A DNA stretch of 43,179 bases from JBKHYJ01 sp046565505 (GTDB lineage: Bacteria > Acidobacteriota > Blastocatellia > UBA7656). Position numbers and translations under genes: made by a program. The notes under the pieces were generated by a model, which saw nothing but the letters and a program-made list of their open reading frames with translations, was not told the origin of the DNA and searched no databases. Positions 33,654 to 42,365 of the stretch are shown here, piece after piece. The DNA is taken from positions 1 through 43,179 of the forward strand of contig JBKHYJ010000092.1 of assembly GCA_046565505.1 (NCBI GenBank), given 5' to 3'. Position 1 is the first letter of the stretch. Every line of letters starts with the position of its first letter.

Positions 33654-36326
33654 TCACTCATGCCGCAGAGCGGTCATGGGATCGACCCTGGTCGCCCGCC
33701 GCGCAGGTATGTAGCAGGCGATTAACGACACTAACGCCAGAAGCAGCACTATAGCCGCGAACGTAATAGGGTCCGTAGCGCCCACCCCGAAGAGCAAGCC
33801 GGACAGAAGCCGCGTCAAGGCGAGTGCCCCGCCCAGGCCGATACCGATGCCGATCAGCGTAAGCAGTAACCCCTGCCTTAAGATGAGCATCAGCACGCGG
33901 CCCTCCTGCGCGCCGAGCGCCACCCTTATGCCGATCTCGTGCGTCCGCAGAGTGACAGAGTAATTCATCACGCCGAATATCCCGACCGCCGCCAACAGCG
34001 TCGCGAGCCCGGCGAACAGCCCCAGTAGCAGAGTGTTGAAGCGGGCGCGGCCTAAAGTGTCGGCCATAACCTGGCTCATCGTGCGCACGTCGGAGACGGG
34101 CTGCTCGGGGTCTATTCCCCGCACCTCGCTCCGCAGCGCGGGGGCCATCTCCGCCGGGTCGCCGGTGGTGCGAATAACGAGCGTCATGAAGGAGTAAGTG
34201 AGTTCTGCGTGCGGCAAGTAGACGGCCGGCTTCGCTTCGTCAACCAGGCTCTCATACTTAACGTCGCCGACGATGCCTATGATCTCGGTCGGCGCAGGCT
34301 TCTCGGACATCGGGACGGTGATGCGCTTGCCGATGGGGTCCTCATCTCGGAAGTGCTGCCGCACCATCGCCTCGCTGACCAGCGCGACGTGCCTTGCCTC
34401 GCTGGCCTCTAAGTCCGTGAAGTTGCGGCCGCGCAGAAGTGGGACGCCCATCACATCGAAATAGCCCGGGTCAGCCACCCGCACGTCCGTTGTAATCCAC
34501 TGGCCGGGCGGCTGGGCAGGTCTGCCCTCGATGGTGAATGCGCTGGAGGCGCCGAGGCCGCCATAGAACGGCAGGTAGTTCACCATCCCGACAGAGCGAA
34601 CGCCGGGGAGCGCGCGGATGCGCTCAATCACCTGCCTGAAGAAGCCGACGACTTGATAATCCTCCCTGTACTTGCCGGCCGGCAGCCGCACGACCATCGT
34701 CAGAACGTTATCCGCGTTGAACCCGGTGTCGATCTTTCGCAGGTGTGCGAAGCTCCTCACCATTAGCCCGGCGCTCGCCAGCAGCACGAGCGCGAGGGCG
34801 ACTTCTCCGACCACGAGTGCGCTGCGAAGCCGGCGGCTGCGGGAGCTTTGCCCCCCGGCCCCTTTGCCGCCTTCTTTGAGCGCGTCGTTGAGGTTGAGCC
34901 GGGTCGCTTCGAGCGCCGGCGCAAGACCGAAGATTATCCCGGTCAGAAGTGAAATGGCCATCGTCCAGGCGAGCACTGTAATGTTGATGCTGAACCCTTG
35001 CAGATTAACCACGTCACGGGGGCTGATGGACACCAGCACCCTGATCCCCATCCACGCCACTCCGAGCCCCAGTATACTTCCCATCAAGGCGAGTAGCAGA
35101 CTCTCGGTCAGGAGTTGCCGGACGATACGCATGCGGCCTGCCCCGAGCGCCGTCCGTAGCGCTATCTCCTTCTCACGCGCGGCCGCGCGGGCGAGCAATA
35201 GGTTGGCGACGTTGGCGCAGGCGATCAGCAGCACGAATCCGACGGCCCCGAGAAGTATTAGCAGCGCCGGCCGGATGTTGCCGACGAACTGCTCGCGCAA
35301 CGGTATGACCTGTGCCGTATATCCATTGTTGTACTGCGAATCCTGTTCGAGGCGTGCCGCGATCGTCTTCATCTCGGCCAGGGCTTGCTCTAAAGAGACT
35401 CCGGGCTTGAGCCGCGCCACTGCCGAAAGGAACCGGCCGCGTGTGCTAGGGCCCTCCGTAGGCATCGGGAGCACGGTCCAGATTTCGGCGGGCCTGCCGG
35501 AGTTGGAGCTTCGTTTTATATGCCACTGAAAACCCGCGGGGAGCACACCTATCACAGTGAAGGGCGCGCCGTTGAGCGTGATGGGCCTTCCGACCACTCC
35601 GGCGTCTCCGCCGAACCGCCTCTGCCAGATGCCATAGCTGAGGACGGCGACGCGAGGCGCGCCGGCAAGCCCATCCTCCTGCGTCAAGCCGCGGCCAAGT
35701 ATAGGCTCGACACCGAGGACATGGAATAGTTCGGGCGTTGCAAGCTGTACCGACACTTCCTCCGGCTCGCCGTCGCCAGTGAGGTTGAGACGCTGGTCGG
35801 AGAATGCCGCCATGCTCTCGAAGGAGTTGCTCTGCTCGCGCCACGCGCGGAAGTTGGCGCGCGAAGTAGGGTTCTGGCCCGCGTCGATATTCGGGTTGTT
35901 CTCCCACAACATGACGAGCCGCTCGGCGTCGCGGAATGGCAGCGGGCGCAGCAGAAGCTCGTTGACGACGGAGAAGATCGCCGTATTCGCCCCAATCCCT
36001 AACGCCAGGGTAAGCATCGCGACCGCTGTAAAGACAGGGCTCTTCGCAAGCACCCGCAGCCCATAACGCAGGTCCCTCGCTAAATCTTCAACGAAGCTTA
36101 CGCGTCGCATGTCGCGGCACCTCTCCTTCTGTTGCTCTATGCCGCCCATAGCGCGGAGCGCGGCATGGCGGGCCTCTGTCACAGTCATTCCGCTGGCAAG
36201 GTTTTCTTCAATCTGCTGCTCCAGGTGATAGCGGAGTTCCTCGTCAAGCTCTTGCTCGACCTGCCCGCGACGAAAGACGGACCGCAGCCGAAGCGGGAGT
36301 GTGTAGAACCATCGTTGCAGGCGCAC
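33654..36326 (-). CDS. ADOP-family ABC transporter permease (MacB/FtsX-like), copy 2
   Basis: An 890-residue orphan permease of two fused MacB_PCD/FtsX halves. ELDEELRYHLEQQIE (residues 26-40) forms the N-terminal amphipathic module; the first helix is at about 97-121 (TLALGIGANTAIFSVV), followed by LLLRPLPFRDAERLV. LIACANVANLLLARAAAREKEIALRTALGAGR marks the cytoplasmic loop of the first half, GVMNYSVTLRTHEIGIRVALGAQ the second. The end ARRATRVDPMTALRHE is family-typical. The start is GTG at 36326 with AAGGAG 8 bp upstream. It begins 3 bp after its PadR stop. Confidence 0.93.
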   Translation of the reverse strand: MRLQRWFYTLPLRLRSVFRRGQVEQELDEELRYHLEQQIEENLASGMTVTEARHAALRAMGGIEQQKERCRDMRRVSFVEDLARDLRYGLRVLAKSPVFTAVAMLTLALGIGANTAIFSVVNELLLRPLPFRDAERLVMLWENNPNIDAGQNPTSRANFRAWREQSNSFESMAAFSDQRLNLTGDGEPEEVSVQLATPELFHVLGVEPILGRGLTQEDGLAGAPRVAVLSYGIWQRRFGGDAGVVGRPITLNGAPFTVIGVLPAGFQWHIKRSSNSGRPAEIWTVLPMPTEGPSTRGRFLSAVARLKPGVSLEQALAEMKTIAARLEQDSQYNNGYTAQVIPLREQFVGNIRPALLILLGAVGFVLLIACANVANLLLARAAAREKEIALRTALGAGRMRIVRQLLTESLLLALMGSILGLGVAWMGIRVLVSISPRDVVNLQGFSINITVLAWTMAISLLTGIIFGLAPALEATRLNLNDALKEGGKGAGGQSSRSRRLRSALVVGEVALALVLLASAGLMVRSFAHLRKIDTGFNADNVLTMVVRLPAGKYREDYQVVGFFRQVIERIRALPGVRSVGMVNYLPFYGGLGASSAFTIEGRPAQPPGQWITTDVRVADPGYFDVMGVPLLRGRNFTDLEASEARHVALVSEAMVRQHFRDEDPIGKRITVPMSEKPAPTEIIGIVGDVKYESLVDEAKPAVYLPHAELTYSFMTLVIRTTGDPAEMAPALRSEVRGIDPEQPVSDVRTMSQVMADTLGRARFNTLLLGLFAGLATLLAAVGIFGVMNYSVTLRTHEIGIRVALGAQEGRVLMLILRQGLLLTLIGIGIGLGGALALTRLLSGLLFGVGATDPITFAAIVLLLALVSLIACYIPARRATRVDPMTALRHE

Positions 36327-36329
36327 TTC

Positions 36330-36665
36330 TTAAACTCCTTTCAGCTCGACCACCTGCGAGATGGCGGCCGACAGCCGGCGCCAGTTGGCCGCCTCTTTTT
36401 CAAGCTCCTTACGCCCGAGCCGCGTCAAGGAGTAATACTTAGCGCGGCGGTTGTTCTCACTGGGCCTCCATTCGGCCTTGACCCACCCTTCCTGCTCGAG
36501 CTTGTGCAGCGCGGGGTAAAGCGAGCCGTCGCTGACCTGCAAGACGTCGCCCGAGACCTGTCTCAGGCGCAGGCTGATCGCCCACCCGTGTAGCGGCTCA
36601 AGCGCCAGGATCTTCAATATCAGAAGGCCCAAAGTCCCCTGGACCAAATCAGACGGTTTACTCAT
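36330..36665 (-). CDS. PadR-family transcriptional regulator, partner of ADOP copy 2
   Basis: A 111-residue winged-helix repressor. DLVQGTLGLLILKIL, LHGWAISLRLRQVSG, GSLYPALHKLEQEGWV and RRAKYYSLTRLGRKEL are the family helices and wing. The ATG at 36665 is preceded by AGGGGA and the family N-terminus; the longer frame to 36734 runs through the promoter. It faces the PadR of copy 3 head to head across about 160 bp and is probably translationally linked to the ADOP gene 3 bp downstream. Confidence 0.93.
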   Translation of the reverse strand: MSKPSDLVQGTLGLLILKILALEPLHGWAISLRLRQVSGDVLQVSDGSLYPALHKLEQEGWVKAEWRPSENNRRAKYYSLTRLGRKELEKEAANWRRLSAAISQVVELKGV

Positions 36666-36673
36666 ACATTCCC

Positions 36674-36718
36674 CTCGGTTACCGAGATTATCGTACACGC
36701 CTTCCTCTCGGTAAGCAA
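36674..36718 (-). promoter_or_regulatory. Promoter and operator of PadR-ADOP operon 2
   Basis: On the minus strand TTGCTT (36713-36718) and TACGAT (36690-36695) are 17 bp apart. A perfect 13-base palindrome CTCGGTTACCGAG (36674-36686) lies around the expected start of transcription, and a half-site CTCGGTAA (36707-36714) overlaps the -35 edge. Confidence 0.6.
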
Positions 36719-36789
36719 GAGGAGGCGCGCCCATACCGCGGCAGCTTAGAGGCCGCGCCGGGCCCGCGCGGGCCGGGCCGCGAAAGTCG

Positions 36790-36836
36790 TTGAGGGTGTA
36801 GACAGGCTACATAGAATAGGTGTAGCATGGCTACAC
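36790..36836 (+). promoter_or_regulatory. Promoter and tandem operators of PadR-ADOP operon 3
   Basis: TTGAGG (36790-36795) and TAGAAT (36812-36817) stand 16 bp apart. TGTAG-N5-CTACA occurs twice, 24 bp apart: at 36797-36811, filling the spacer, and at 36821-36835, where its centre contains the regulator's ATG (36827). Expected transcription start near 36824, so the message would be leaderless. Confidence 0.65.
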
Positions 36837-37207
36837 CCTTGACCCTTATGAGAGAGCGCTATCAAAATCGAATCGAGCTGCTTCAGGGCACGCTGGACCT
36901 CCTCATTCTACAGACGCTGCAATGGGGCCCCCAGCATGGCTACGGCATCACTCAGGCCATCCGCACGAACTCCGGCGAGGTCCTACAAGTAGACACGGGT
37001 TCCCTCTACCCGGCCCTCCATAGGCTGGAGAGGCAGAAATGGATATCCTCGAAGTGGAAAGTTTCCGAGTATAAGCAGCGCGTCAAGATCTATCAGTTGA
37101 CCGCGTCGGGGAAAAAGCAGTTGGCGTCGCAACGCTCACGCTGGGAGCAATTCTCAGAGGCGATAGCGGGGGTCCTGAATCCGGCGAGCAAGGAAGGTGG
37201 GGCATGA
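36827..37207 (+). CDS. PadR-family transcriptional regulator, partner of ADOP copy 3
   Basis: A 126-residue winged-helix repressor: RIELLQGTLDLLILQTLQ, PQHGYGITQAIRTNSG, GSLYPALHRLERQKWI and RVKIYQLTASGKKQL. The sequence SEYKQRVK differs from the SENNRRAK shared by the other two PadR proteins here, so it is from another branch. The ATG at 36827 lies inside the second operator and has at best a weak AGG upstream; the ATG at 36848 is possible but has no ribosome binding site either. The stop overlaps the ADOP start (ATGA). Confidence 0.92.
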   Translation: MATPLTLMRERYQNRIELLQGTLDLLILQTLQWGPQHGYGITQAIRTNSGEVLQVDTGSLYPALHRLERQKWISSKWKVSEYKQRVKIYQLTASGKKQLASQRSRWEQFSEAIAGVLNPASKEGGA

Positions 37208-39816
37208 GGTTTCCCCTTTGGCGGAGCGATAAAGACCTGGACGAAGAGATCCAGACCCACCTGAAAATGGCCATGCGCGACCGCATGGAGCGCGGCGAGA
37301 CCGCCGAGCAGGCGAAGGATTCGGCGCTCCGTGAATTTGGCAATGTGGTCCTTATAAAGGAGGTGACGCGCGACATGTGGGGCTGGACATCACTCGAACA
37401 ATTAGCACAAGACCTGCGCTTCGGGCTGCGTATGCTCGCCAAGCGCCCGGGCTTCGCGCTCGTCGCCATCATCACGTTGGCCCTTGGTATCGGCGCCAAC
37501 ACGGCCATCTTCAGCGTGGTCAACACTGTGTTGCTCCGGCCGCTGCCCTACAAGGACGCCGACCGGCTCGTGGCCGTCTGGGAGGACGGCAGCGAGCAAG
37601 GCTTTCCGCGCAATTCTACCACGCCGGCTAACTTCATTGACTGGCGGGATCAGAATCAGGTCTTTGAAGGCATGGCTGCCCTGGGCCGTCAGAGCTTTAA
37701 CCTGACGGGCGCCGGCGAGCCTGAAAAAATCGATGGCAGGCGCGTCTCGGCTAATCTCTTTGACTTGTTGGGCGTCGAAGCTCACTTGGGGCGCGGCTTC
37801 TTGCCCGAAGAAGACCAACCCGGCGCAAATCGCGTGGTCGTACTGAGCTATGGCTTGTGGCAACGCCGGTTCGGCTCCGATGCTGGCATTATAGGAAAGG
37901 CGCTCAACTTGAATGGCGAAAGCTACGCCGTCGTCGGCGTAATGCCGCCGCGCTTCCAGTTCCCGAGCCGCGAGGATGAGATGTGGGTCCCGATGGCATT
38001 CGGCTCCAGAGAGGCGGTCAACCGTGGGAGACATTTCCTGGAGGTAATAGCGCGCACGAAATCTGGCATTACCCTGCAACAGGTGCAGGCGGAGATGAAC
38101 ACAATCGCCGCGCGCCTTCAACAGCAGTATCCAGACATCAATAACAGTACGGGCTGCGTCGTCGTTTCTCTACACGAGCAAGTTGTAGGTGACATTAAAA
38201 CGGCTCTGCTCGTACTCTTGGGCGCGGTCGGACTCGTCCTCTTAATCGCCTGCGCAAATGTCGCCAACCTGCTGCTCGCGCGCGCCGCCGTGCGACAAAA
38301 GGAGATCGCCATCCGCGTAGCTCTAGGCGCAGGCCATGTGCGTTTGATCCGACAGTTTCTTACGGAAAGCATTTTACTGTCAGTGCTCGGCGGTGGCGCG
38401 GGGCTATTGATGGCCCTGTGGGGGATAAGCCTGCTGAAGGCTTTCATCCCGGAGAACATTTCCCAGGTCCAGGCCGTCGCTGTTGACGCCAGGGTGCTGG
38501 TTTTCACCCTCCTCGTCTCGCTGCTGACAGGGCTGATCTTTGGCCTGGCCCCGATGACGCAGGCATCGAAGGTTGACCTGAATGAAACGCTCAAAGAAGG
38601 CGGCAGGGACTCTGCGGCGGGAAGCCGTGGCAACCGAATACGCAGCTTGCTTGTTATAACAGAGGTGGCGGTCTCGCTCATCCTCCTGGTAGGCGCGGGG
38701 CTGCTGATTAACAGCTTCATGCGGCTGAGCCATATTGATCCGGGATTCCGCGCGAGCAATCTGCTGACGATGAGGATCATGCTCCCGCCGCTGAAGTACC
38801 CCGATCACGCGCGGCGGTCGGCCTTTTACACCGACCTTATACGCCGGGTTGAAGCTTTACCCGGAGTTCGGTCGGCAGCCGTCACCAACTGGATTCCGTT
38901 AGTCCTTCAGGGCGATACCGTCGGAATCACTATCGAGGGGCGCCCGGACCCCGGACCCGCCGAAAGACCGGACGTGGTGACGAGGGTCGTCAGTCCGCAT
39001 TACTTCACTACGATGGGCATTGAGTTATTGCAGGGGCAGGAGTTCGGCGAACAGAGCAGAATCAACTCCCGTCCGGTGATCGTCATCAGCGAAACAATGG
39101 CGCGCCGCCTGTGGCCCGGCGAAAACCCCATCGGAAAGCGCGTCACGCCGGGGAGAGCCGATAATCCTGACGACTGGTGCGAGATTATAGGAGTTGTGAA
39201 GGACGTGCGGCAATTCCAGCTCGATGCCGACCCGAAGCCGCAGATGTATTTCACATATGAGCAGGCAGGCTTCTTCGCGCCGAATCACCTGGTCGTGAGA
39301 ACAAACGTCGAGCCGCAGAGCCTCGCGGCTACAGTGCGCGCGACCGTTTGGGAAATTGATAAGGACCAGCCGGTATCGAATATAAGTACGATGGAAGACA
39401 TCCTATCGGAATCTGTCGCGCGGCAGCGTTTCAGTACGCTCTTGCTAGGCATCTTCGCCGCGGTGGCGCTGATTCTGGCGGCGGTGGGAATCTATGGCGT
39501 GATGAGCTACTCGGTCGCACAGCGCACGCGTGAGATCGGCATCCGCATGGCGCTCGGCGCACAGACCAGCGATGTGCTGAAGCTCGTCATAGTGCAGGGA
39601 ATGAAGCTGGCGTTATCGGGTGTGACGGTCGGATTGATCGGGGCATACGCCTTGACCCGATTGATGCAGAGCCTGCTGTTTGGCGTCAGCGCAACCGACC
39701 CGTTGACGTTCGTGCTAATAGCCTTCCTGCTGGCAGGCGTGGCGCTGCTGGCCTGCTATATACCCGCACGGCGGGCAGTGAAAGTGGACCAAATTATCGC
39801 GCTGCGATACGAATGA
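37204..39816 (+). CDS. ADOP-family ABC transporter permease (MacB/FtsX-like), copy 3
   Basis: An 870-residue orphan permease. The N-terminal module is shorter than in copies 1 and 2 (KDLDEEIQTHLKMAM, residues 10-24). The first helix at about 83-106 (ITLALGIGANTAIFSVV) is followed by LLRPLPYKDADRLV, then LIACANVANLLLARAAVRQKEIAIRVALGAGH in the first half and GVMSYSVAQRTREIGIRMALGAQT in the second. It ends in ARRAVKVDQIIALRYE. AAGGAAGG precedes the ATG, which overlaps the PadR stop, indicating translational coupling. No ATPase gene is adjacent. Confidence 0.93.
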   Translation: MRFPLWRSDKDLDEEIQTHLKMAMRDRMERGETAEQAKDSALREFGNVVLIKEVTRDMWGWTSLEQLAQDLRFGLRMLAKRPGFALVAIITLALGIGANTAIFSVVNTVLLRPLPYKDADRLVAVWEDGSEQGFPRNSTTPANFIDWRDQNQVFEGMAALGRQSFNLTGAGEPEKIDGRRVSANLFDLLGVEAHLGRGFLPEEDQPGANRVVVLSYGLWQRRFGSDAGIIGKALNLNGESYAVVGVMPPRFQFPSREDEMWVPMAFGSREAVNRGRHFLEVIARTKSGITLQQVQAEMNTIAARLQQQYPDINNSTGCVVVSLHEQVVGDIKTALLVLLGAVGLVLLIACANVANLLLARAAVRQKEIAIRVALGAGHVRLIRQFLTESILLSVLGGGAGLLMALWGISLLKAFIPENISQVQAVAVDARVLVFTLLVSLLTGLIFGLAPMTQASKVDLNETLKEGGRDSAAGSRGNRIRSLLVITEVAVSLILLVGAGLLINSFMRLSHIDPGFRASNLLTMRIMLPPLKYPDHARRSAFYTDLIRRVEALPGVRSAAVTNWIPLVLQGDTVGITIEGRPDPGPAERPDVVTRVVSPHYFTTMGIELLQGQEFGEQSRINSRPVIVISETMARRLWPGENPIGKRVTPGRADNPDDWCEIIGVVKDVRQFQLDADPKPQMYFTYEQAGFFAPNHLVVRTNVEPQSLAATVRATVWEIDKDQPVSNISTMEDILSESVARQRFSTLLLGIFAAVALILAAVGIYGVMSYSVAQRTREIGIRMALGAQTSDVLKLVIVQGMKLALSGVTVGLIGAYALTRLMQSLLFGVSATDPLTFVLIAFLLAGVALLACYIPARRAVKVDQIIALRYE

Positions 39817-40064
39817 CGGCGACACATTCGCTTGAGATTACTGTGGCCGAGTGAGAGGAATGAGCCTTGTAGCAACGCCCAAAAAGACTATTGGTTGTGG
39901 AAGCATCTCGGAGGTAAGCAAAGGGGGTTGCGCCTCATCAAGACTTTTTGGGCCGTGCCGCTTTCTACATACGCAGGCAAGGTTTATTCTCGGGCGGCCT
40001 CATCTTGCCATTACGCTTTGGCATCGCCAATCGCGGGAAGGCTGTGGGTGAGCCCCGGCCGCTA
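39817..40064. other. Convergent intergenic region with a long-range inverted repeat
   Basis: GCCCAAAAAG (39877-39886) and CTTTTTGGGC (39944-39953) are perfect 10-bp complements with a 57-base loop. No gene is visible. It may help terminate the converging transcripts, though the loop is large. Confidence 0.3.
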
Positions 40065-40802
40065 TCACACCTCTTCGAGCGGCCATACCTCTACGTGGAC
40101 CGGGCCTCCACATTGCAGCAGCGGCTCGCCTTGGGGCGCGGGCAGGCCATCAGCTTCAAACAAGCTCGTGCGGTACTCTGAGAGGCTTGCCTCCTGCAAA
40201 GGCCAGGGTTGATGAGCTATGCGACAGCGATACAGCTTTTCACCCTGAGACGTGTAGAGACAGTAACGCTCGGTAAGGAAGAATTCCAGAGAGCCGGGCT
40301 CGGCCCGAGGCCGCGCGGGACCCACGCCCCATGTGGCCTCGAACACTGCCGGCGCGTCGGCGCGCGACGATTCGTAGATGATCGTGTCTCCATGCTGTTC
40401 GAGGCTAATGCTGGCACTGTGGTAAGGCAGATGAAAGAAGGTCCGCGCCGCCATGACCGCAACAAGGCTATTGGCGTCCAAGGAAAAGAACCACACGCCG
40501 GGAACTCCGTCCAGGTGCACGTACGTGCGCACGTTAATCTCATGGAAGTCGCTGATCCACGGCAGGGGGGGCGTGAAGATTGGGCGCGCGTCCCAGATGG
40601 TGAAAGGGGTCAGGCTAACCCACGCCTCCCCTTCAAAAGTATCTATTGCCAGCCGCTCGGGTATTAGCTGTCTGATGGCCCCTATAGGGACCGGCCAGTG
40701 CATGAACAAAAGCTTGCCCCAGGACTGATACATGATGGGTGAGCCTGTAGGGCGCTCACGGGCAGACAGTCTATCGGATATATCCGGTGATTGGTCCTTC
40801 AT
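40065..40802 (-). CDS. DUF2071 (YqjF-like) protein
   Basis: A 245-residue cytosolic protein of the DUF2071/YqjF group. The family hallmark is near the start: LLFMHWPVPIGAIRQLIPERLAIDTFEGEAWVSLTPF, read in pieces, followed by FHEINVRTYV and GVWFFSLDANSLVAV. The C-terminal FFLTERYCLYT is also typical. Structurally the family forms a beta-barrel of the acetoacetate-decarboxylase type; activity unknown. No Shine-Dalgarno precedes the ATG, but TATAAA (40810-40815) lies 7 bp upstream, so the message may be leaderless. The in-frame ATG at 40733 is an alternative start. Confidence 0.88.
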   Translation of the reverse strand: MKDQSPDISDRLSARERPTGSPIMYQSWGKLLFMHWPVPIGAIRQLIPERLAIDTFEGEAWVSLTPFTIWDARPIFTPPLPWISDFHEINVRTYVHLDGVPGVWFFSLDANSLVAVMAARTFFHLPYHSASISLEQHGDTIIYESSRADAPAVFEATWGVGPARPRAEPGSLEFFLTERYCLYTSQGEKLYRCRIAHQPWPLQEASLSEYRTSLFEADGLPAPQGEPLLQCGGPVHVEVWPLEEV

Positions 40803-40809
40803 GGGTAGA

Positions 40810-40815
40810 TTTATA
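40810..40815 (-). promoter_or_regulatory. -10-like hexamer just upstream of the DUF2071 start
   Basis: TATAAA on the minus strand ends 7 bp before the ATG at 40802. No good -35 is seen. It places the transcription start at about the start codon. Confidence 0.4.
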
Positions 40816-40989
40816 GCACATCGTGCTTCGCATTATCTCCTAACTTTATCGACGGCCCGCTCGGAGAATTGGCCGAGCCTAAAAGATTGACCGGCCGGTG
40901 GCGCAAACTCATACGCATTCAACGCCAGGACACAACCTCGCGGCCTGAGCCAATGCGCCCACTCTATAAGCAATGGCACAGGGGTTGCA

Positions 40990-42030
40990 ATGTCTAATAC
41001 AGGTTTATTGGTCTGGTCAGATGTGGCCGCTGACTACGGTTTAACAGGTGGGAATATGCCCAAACTAAAAGACAAGGTACAAACCGCGCTGGACGAAGCA
41101 CGCATGTTAATACTGGGTTCCCAGGTGCTGCTAGGTTTTCAATTCCGCTCCGCATTCGAGGGCGGTTTTGAAAAGCTGCCCCACTATGCGCAGTACCTGA
41201 AACTCGGCGGTCTGGGTCTAATGATCATCGCTGTCGGATTGCTAATGACGCCTGGCGCGTATCACCAGATCACCGAAGAAGGCGAGGACACCGAGGGGGT
41301 CCATAGTTTGACCACCGTAATAATGGACGCGGCGCTTTTGCCTTTCGCTTTGGGCCTCGGCATAGACGCTTTCGTCGCCGCCGAGAAGGTCATTAACACT
41401 GCCGCCGGCATTTTCGCCGGGATACTCACATGCTTGTTCGCTTTATTCTTCTGGTACGGGCTGGAGGCCGTCAGGCGCAGCGAGCGCGGGCCGGCAATAG
41501 AGGAGAAGAAGGCTATGGATGGTCATAAGACAGACACTGATTCGGAGGCGTCCAAGCTCAAAGACAAGATCAAACACGTACTGACGGAGGCCAGGGTAGT
41601 GCTACCGGGCGCCCAGGCCCTGCTCGGGTTTCAGTTCGCAACCATCTTAATGGAAGGGTTCGAGAAGCTGCCTGAGTCTTCAAAGTACATTCACCTGGGC
41701 AGTCTCGGGATGGTCGGTATCAGCATAGTGTTCCTGATGACTCCCGCGGCGTATCACCGGATAGTCGAGCGCGGGCAGGAAAGCGAGCATTTCCACCGCT
41801 TCTCAGGCCAGATGCTGATTTCCGCTATGGTGCCGCTCGCACTGGGCATCAGCGGGGATTTCTTCGTGGTGGCACGCAAGGTGACCGAGTCCGAGGTATT
41901 TGCTTTGGCTTGCGCGGCGGCATTCATACTGCTGTTTTACGGGTTGTGGTTTGGGATGACGCTCTACAGCAAAACCAGGCGGGAGGCGCGAAGCCAGGCT
42001 TTGGGGCGGCAGGAGCCTAGGGCGGCATGA
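40990..42030 (+). CDS. Internally duplicated DUF6328-like membrane protein
   Basis: A 346-residue inner-membrane protein made of two copies of one domain. Each copy has a cytosolic entry (KLKDKVQTALDEARM at about 25-39; KLKDKIKHVLTEARV at about 189-203), then GSQVLLGFQFRSAFEGGFEKLP or GAQALLGFQFATILMEGFEKLP, a first helix pair, MTPGAYHQI or MTPAAYHRI, and two further helices, so eight transmembrane segments in all. DUF6328 proteins are normally single four-helix units. ATG at 40990 has AGGGG upstream; ATG at 41056 has AGGTGGG and begins right before KLKDKV, so the true start is uncertain. Role unknown. Confidence 0.8.
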   Translation: MSNTGLLVWSDVAADYGLTGGNMPKLKDKVQTALDEARMLILGSQVLLGFQFRSAFEGGFEKLPHYAQYLKLGGLGLMIIAVGLLMTPGAYHQITEEGEDTEGVHSLTTVIMDAALLPFALGLGIDAFVAAEKVINTAAGIFAGILTCLFALFFWYGLEAVRRSERGPAIEEKKAMDGHKTDTDSEASKLKDKIKHVLTEARVVLPGAQALLGFQFATILMEGFEKLPESSKYIHLGSLGMVGISIVFLMTPAAYHRIVERGQESEHFHRFSGQMLISAMVPLALGISGDFFVVARKVTESEVFALACAAAFILLFYGLWFGMTLYSKTRREARSQALGRQEPRAA

Positions 42031-42302
42031 CGAGGAGACATCGCCGCCTTGAACGCAGGCTCCGATAAGCCTGCGGCCGGAACGATTGACGCGCGGGGCA
42101 ATGAGGTTCTTGGCGAGCTATGGGACGGGTGATTAATACGAACTCACAGTCCGCCGCTCTCACCTGGTTGGCTCATTGCGATTATCAAGCAGGCTGATTC
42201 AAAATTGCCCCATGCAGGTATTCATGACCGCACCCGTATGTGAATCGGCTCTGGTTAATGAATATCGGGGAGCCGGTCTGTGGCTGATAGAATCGGCTAC
42301 CA

Positions 42303-42342
42303 ATGATTAAGGGGACACACAATAAGGTGTCCCCTTAATCAT
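42303..42342. repeat. REP-like 16-bp perfect palindrome with an alternative partner
   Basis: ATGATTAAGGGGACAC (42303-42318) pairs exactly with 42327-42342 around an 8-base loop. ACACACAAT (42315-42323), inside the first arm and loop, can instead pair with ATTGTGTGT (42347-42355), so two exclusive folds exist. The AAGGGGACA/TGTCCCC core resembles REP sequences linked to REP-associated tyrosine transposases; none is encoded in the window. It lies just downstream of the cysteine-rich gene and could terminate it. Confidence 0.6.
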
Positions 42343-42365
42343 CCTGATTGTGTGTTAGAAGGGTG

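Noticed and set aside
34672..35529. 285-codon plus-strand frame inside ADOP copy 2
   Set aside because: Ser/Arg/Pro-rich shadow of a well-supported permease.
33654..39816. ATPase partner for the ADOP permeases
   Set aside because: The only ABC ATPase (30999-31892) sits in the YtrA operon with its own permeases and is separated from the ADOP genes by a strand switch.
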